NCBI RefSeq assembly: GCF_030546645.1
Contig: NZ_JAUOTO010000007.1
Coordinates: 372,001 to 436,000, forward strand
Direction: 5' to 3'
From: Flavitalea plasmicola
GTDB taxonomy: Bacteria > Bacteroidota > Bacteroidia > Chitinophagales > Chitinophagaceae
Length of the DNA stretch: 64,000 nt
Shown: positions 61,175 to 64,000 of the stretch, one piece after another
How positions within the stretch are numbered: position 1 is the first letter of the stretch
How the letters are laid out: each line of letters starts with the position of its first letter
The notes under the pieces: model-generated
What the model was told of the DNA's origin: nothing
What the model saw: the letters and a program-made list of their open reading frames with translations, nothing else
Databases searched by the model: none
Program-made: the position numbers and the translations under genes

Positions 61175-62455
61175 ATGATGATCAATACGCATACCCTTGT
61201 CTGGATTGTGATAGCCTGGCTAATGATCGCTTTTTTCTCCGGGATCGAAGTGGCGTTTGCCAGTGCCAACAAGCTGGCCATCGAGCTGAAGAAAAAGCAG
61301 GGGCTCAGCAGCGGTATCATCCTCTCCAATTTTGTGGATCATCCGGCCCAGTTCCTGGGCACCAGCCTGGTGGGATTTAATGTCTTCCTGGTTATTTTTG
61401 GCCTGATGGTGGGAGAGACCTTCCTCCCCCTGTGGAACTGGCTCATTACCAAAATACCTTATGCCGGCAGCTATGTCAATGCAGGCCGCCTTTTTGTAGA
61501 AACATTGGTGGCCTCCGTATTCATCCTCTTTTTTGGAGAATTCATTCCCAGGGCGCTCTTTAGAAGCAAAAGCGACTCGCTGCTGAGCTTCTTCGCCAGC
61601 GCGATGGATCTATTCAGCCGCTTTTTCTCGCCCATCGCCGGATTCTTTGCAGCGATTTCCCAGTGGGTCCTGAAATATGTCTTCAACGTCCGCATGGATG
61701 AGCGCAGAGGCGCCTTTTCACTCACGGATGTGGAGCATTTCATGCAGCAGGCCGGAGACACGGAGGAAGACGCCAAAGGCCTGAATAAAAACCTTATTGA
61801 GGCCGCCCTTCGCCTGCCAAAAGTAAAGGTCCGGGAATGCCTGGTACCCAGAAAAGAGATCGACGGCATCGACCTCAACGCCCCCATTGAAGAAGCGCGG
61901 AAGAAATTCGTCGATACGCGGTTAAGCAAGCTGGTTGTATATGACGAGAACCTCGACCATGTAGTGGGATATATTCACCAGTTAGACCTGTTCAAAGCGC
62001 CGCCTTTTATCAAGACCATTCTCCATCCCATCCCCGCTGTGCCCGAGAGCATGAGCGCCACCGACCTGATCAGTAAATTCAGCCGCGAAAGAAAGAGCAT
62101 CGCATGGGTAGTGGATGAATTCGGCGGCACCGCCGGCATCGTCACCATGGAAGACTTGCTGGAAGAGATCTTCGGAGAAATAAAAGACGAATATGACACC
62201 GAGGAGTTCGAGGAAAGAAAGCTCTCTGCCGATGAATTCATCTTCTCCGGTCGCCTGGAGCTGGATTATCTCAACGAAAAATACCATTTGGAGCTCCCGC
62301 AGAACGGCTCGGAAACCCTTTCCGGCTATATCATCAATCAACATGAGACCATCCCCCATCTGAAAGATCGTATCATCATCGGTGATTACGAATTCGAGAT
62401 CCTCAACGTCTCCGATACACGCATAGAAATGGTCCGGCTGAAAGTGCTGAAATAA
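61175..62455 (+). CDS. CNNM/CorC-type transporter-associated protein (hemolysin family)
   Basis: The 426-residue protein has a DUF21/CNNM membrane domain with four helices (about 1-185), a pair of CBS domains (about 215-335: LVPRKEIDGIDLNAPIEE; FSRERKSIAWVVDEFGGTAG) and a CorC_HlyC domain (about 345-426). The E-F-GGTAGIVTMEDLLEEIFGEI motif is typical. Members are linked to Mg or Co efflux or tolerance. The old name hemolysin has no support. It is the last gene before a 419-bp gap. Confidence 0.93.
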   Translation: MMINTHTLVWIVIAWLMIAFFSGIEVAFASANKLAIELKKKQGLSSGIILSNFVDHPAQFLGTSLVGFNVFLVIFGLMVGETFLPLWNWLITKIPYAGSYVNAGRLFVETLVASVFILFFGEFIPRALFRSKSDSLLSFFASAMDLFSRFFSPIAGFFAAISQWVLKYVFNVRMDERRGAFSLTDVEHFMQQAGDTEEDAKGLNKNLIEAALRLPKVKVRECLVPRKEIDGIDLNAPIEEARKKFVDTRLSKLVVYDENLDHVVGYIHQLDLFKAPPFIKTILHPIPAVPESMSATDLISKFSRERKSIAWVVDEFGGTAGIVTMEDLLEEIFGEIKDEYDTEEFEERKLSADEFIFSGRLELDYLNEKYHLELPQNGSETLSGYIINQHETIPHLKDRIIIGDYEFEILNVSDTRIEMVRLKVLK

Positions 62456-62612
62456 CGCTTCCGGATATTATGAAATGGCAGGCAACCCGTGGCCCTTCGC
62501 TGCGCTCGGCTACGGTTAACGTATGTTAACCCGTGGTTAAACAGGCCCGATTTCTTTTTCATGCTGTAATTTTTGGCCACCTTTATTCTCGTAAGGCAAT
62601 CAACCGGAACAT

Positions 62613-62722
62613 CTGATAACTCCTGAAAAAAGATATTGTTCCTCTGCTAAAAGAGGGGAATTTTTTCATAGGTCAGTTAGGAGTAAACAATGCACTCTGT
62701 AATGGAGTGCTTGTTTTTTTTA
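62613..62722 (+). ncRNA. Structured RNA candidate with two tandem terminators
   Basis: ACTCCT (62619-62624) can pair with AGGAGT (62679-62684), and this stem encloses an intrinsic terminator, TTCCTCT-N6-AGAGGGGAA plus six T residues (62639-62666). A second terminator follows: GCACTC (62692-62697) with GAGTGC (62705-62710) and a run of eight T residues. Two terminators 45 bp apart with an enclosing stem suggest a regulated leader or a short RNA. The rest of the 419-bp gap holds GGTTAAC-type palindromes (62515-62545) and heptamer repeat copy 4. Confidence 0.4.
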
Positions 62723-62774
62723 TGCACCCGTGCGGAGAAAGGTATTTTCAAATTAACTTCGCGGCAGTGAATAT

Positions 62775-62871
62775 AGCTGCAAGCTGCAAGCTTTCAGCTA
62801 CAAGTGGTTATTAATAAATGAGTTAGCTTATAAAACTAGGCTTGTAGCTTGCAGCTCGAAGCTTGTAGCTT
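62775..62871. repeat. GCTTGNA heptamer inverted repeat, copy 4
   Basis: The left arm AGCTGCAAGCTGCAAGCTTT... (62775-62804) and right arm CTTGTAGCTTGCAGCTCGAA... (62840-62871) lie across a 35-bp AT-rich spacer. It ends three bases before the tatC ATG (62875), in a co-directional gap. Confidence 0.75.
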
Positions 62872-62874
62872 ACT

Positions 62875-63732
62875 ATGGCTTTAAATCTTTTTAACAGGAA
62901 CGCCGAAGGGGAGGAGATGTCTTTCATAGACCATTTGGAGGCGCTGCGCTGGCATATTGTCCGCTCGGCGCTTGCCATCGTCATCGTGGGCATCGTCATC
63001 TTCATCAAAATAGACTGGATCTTCTCGAAGATCATCATGGGGCCTATCCGCAATGACTTTGTCAGCTATGTGGGCCTCTGTAATCTGGGCAAGACCCTGC
63101 ACCTGGGCGATGCCCTTTGCCTGCAATCCGTCAAAGGCCTGGAACTGCAAACCACCGAGTTCGGCTCCCAGTTCATGACAAGCATCAATGTCGGGATCAT
63201 CGGAGGCTTTATCGTGGCCTTCCCTTACGTATTCTGGGAATTATGGCGGTTCGTAAAACCAGCCCTTTCCCCCAAAGAATTAAAAAGCAGCCGGGGCGCC
63301 ATCTTCTGGGTGAGCTTTTTTTTCATGCTGGGCATCGCTTTCGGTTATTTCCTGCTGGCCCCTTTCACGTTCAGCTTTCTTTTCAACTACACCATCGGGA
63401 TTCCCGGGACCATCATTACAAGGCCTACGCTAAGCGATTACATCGAGAACCTGATAGACATCATCATTGGCTCGGGCCTGGCATTCCAGCTGCCCCTGGT
63501 CAGCTATGTGCTCACCAGCATCGGCCTGATAACGCCTACCTTTCTCCGGACCTACAGGAAATATGCTTATGTAGCCATCCTTTTTATTGCCGCCATCATC
63601 ACACCCTCCCCGGACTGGATGAGCCAGACCATCGTAGCGTTGCCGCTTATCCTGCTATACGAGCTGAGTATCCGGATCTCCAAACGCGTCGTCAAACGCC
63701 AGGAGAAGAGAGATAGGGAAGAGTGGTCGTAA
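62875..63732 (+). CDS. tatC: Twin-arginine translocase subunit TatC
   Basis: The 285-residue membrane protein has six helices and forms the receptor of the Tat export pathway for folded proteins. MSFIDHLEALRWHIVRS, the P-x-LSPKELKSSR loop and the last helix pair (YVAILFIAAIITPSPDW) are family features. The loop after the first helix is longer than in E. coli (about residues 60-100), typical of Bacteroidota. The gene is flanked on both sides by heptamer repeats. Confidence 0.95.
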   Translation: MALNLFNRNAEGEEMSFIDHLEALRWHIVRSALAIVIVGIVIFIKIDWIFSKIIMGPIRNDFVSYVGLCNLGKTLHLGDALCLQSVKGLELQTTEFGSQFMTSINVGIIGGFIVAFPYVFWELWRFVKPALSPKELKSSRGAIFWVSFFFMLGIAFGYFLLAPFTFSFLFNYTIGIPGTIITRPTLSDYIENLIDIIIGSGLAFQLPLVSYVLTSIGLITPTFLRTYRKYAYVAILFIAAIITPSPDWMSQTIVALPLILLYELSIRISKRVVKRQEKRDREEWS

Positions 63733-63734
63733 TT

Positions 63735-63836
63735 GAGCTGCAAGCCTCAAGCTGCAAGCTACAAGTGGGACTTAAATAAGCCATAAAGAACTTAAATGAA
63801 CCAAGCTTGTCGCTTGCAGCTTGCAGCTTGTCGCTA
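63735..63836. repeat. GCTTGNA heptamer inverted repeat, copy 5
   Basis: The left arm GAGCTGCAAGCCTCAAGCTG... (63735-63765) and right arm AAGCTTGTCGCTTGCAGCTT... (63803-63836) enclose a 37-bp spacer with ACTTAAATAAGCCATAAAG, close to that of copy 2. It lies between the convergent stop codons of tatC and the TPR-like gene; the latter's stop (63834-63836) is part of the repeat. Confidence 0.75.
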
Positions 63837-64000
63837 ACTGGGATTTGCCGCGGTATGCTTCTTCGCTATCTCCGTCTTCATTTCCACCCGCTCGATATCG
63901 TTGCGGTAATCCTTGATCTTCTCGTCATTCTGGCTGGCCAGGATCGCCTTTTCGAAATAATACACTGCTTTGCTATAGTTCTGTCTCAGCTCTTCGGATA
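63834..64000 (-). CDS. TPR-like protein, C-terminal fragment (runs off the right edge)
   Basis: The last ~55 residues of a minus-strand gene are visible. They read LRQNYSKAVYYFEKAILASQ followed by a charged helix KIKDYRNDIERVEMKTEIAKK and end in ANPS. The pattern of A-x3-F-x-KA-x-L is that of a tetratricopeptide repeat. The frame is open to the window edge. Function cannot be told. It is convergent with tatC. Confidence 0.65.
   Translation of the reverse strand, partial: SEELRQNYSKAVYYFEKAILASQNDEKIKDYRNDIERVEMKTEIAKKHTAANPS

Overview
The window comes from a Bacteroidota chromosome, most likely Chitinophagaceae (inferred). The evidence is gliding genes (gldA, gldH, gldC), a PorG-type type IX secretion (T9SS) gene beside uppS-bamA-ompH-ompH-murI, two cargo proteins with T9SS sorting tails, BatD, several -7 boxes of the Bacteroidota form TAnnTTTG, and frequent TTG or GTG starts with no Shine-Dalgarno. 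It is almost all core chromosome. I saw no rRNA, tRNA, CRISPR array, phage or complete IS element.

Layout. 1-4.5 kb: end of an MFS transporter, gldA, eno, an FtsB/DivIC protein and nth. 4.5-5.2 kb: a two-gene DUF6934-like cassette. 5.3-18.4 kb: a GH3/beta-lactamase fusion, mutL, an ECF sigma factor with a candidate trans-envelope partner, a T9SS PKD protein, a PBP4-type peptidase, an SDR gene with an AraC regulator, and a divergent arginase-fold protein. 18.4-31.4 kb: pheS, 3-hydroxyacyl-CoA dehydrogenase, an epimerase, an lpxD-type gene, rluE, yicC, gldH, a two-component system, batD, a second SDR, yjjG and a 47-residue exported peptide. 31.4-43 kb: psd, cdsA, a CPBP protease, dusB, an aldehyde dehydrogenase, a decayed AT-rich cassette, tadA, a DUF1080 protein, sodA, a lipoprotein, yidD-rnpA-rpmH, a DUF6252 lipoprotein and murI. 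43-56.4 kb: envelope block ompH-ompH-bamA-uppS-porG-nadK, an Omp85-like protein, a CBS protein, a hydrolase, cvpA, yqeY, gldC and a glycosyltransferase. 56.6-64 kb: a T9SS protein, a DUF4290 gene, murA-gmk, a CNNM/CorC protein, tatC and the end of a TPR-like gene.

Functionally the window is rich in envelope biogenesis (peptidoglycan, phospholipid, outer-membrane protein assembly, T9SS and gliding) and RNA maturation (rnpA, dusB, tadA, rluE, pheS).

The most unusual material is non-coding. (1) Two related elements of about 400-490 bp (48.2-48.7 and 58.0-58.4 kb) have nested inverted repeats, fill otherwise empty intergenic regions and match nothing I know. (2) A GCTTGNA heptamer inverted repeat occurs at six places; three of the six sit exactly between convergent stop codons, and one copy supplies the lipoprotein signal peptide of GldH. 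(3) Hairpins with a CC-TGT-GG tip recur between co-directional genes. (4) Intrinsic terminators sit directly against the next start codon (eno/ftsB, rpmH/rnpA, DUF4290/murA). Protein-level oddities include a MurA with Asp in place of the fosfomycin-target Cys, a MutL without its endonuclease motif, an rnpA without a usual start codon, and an inner-membrane/linker/barrel protein encoded with an ECF sigma factor.
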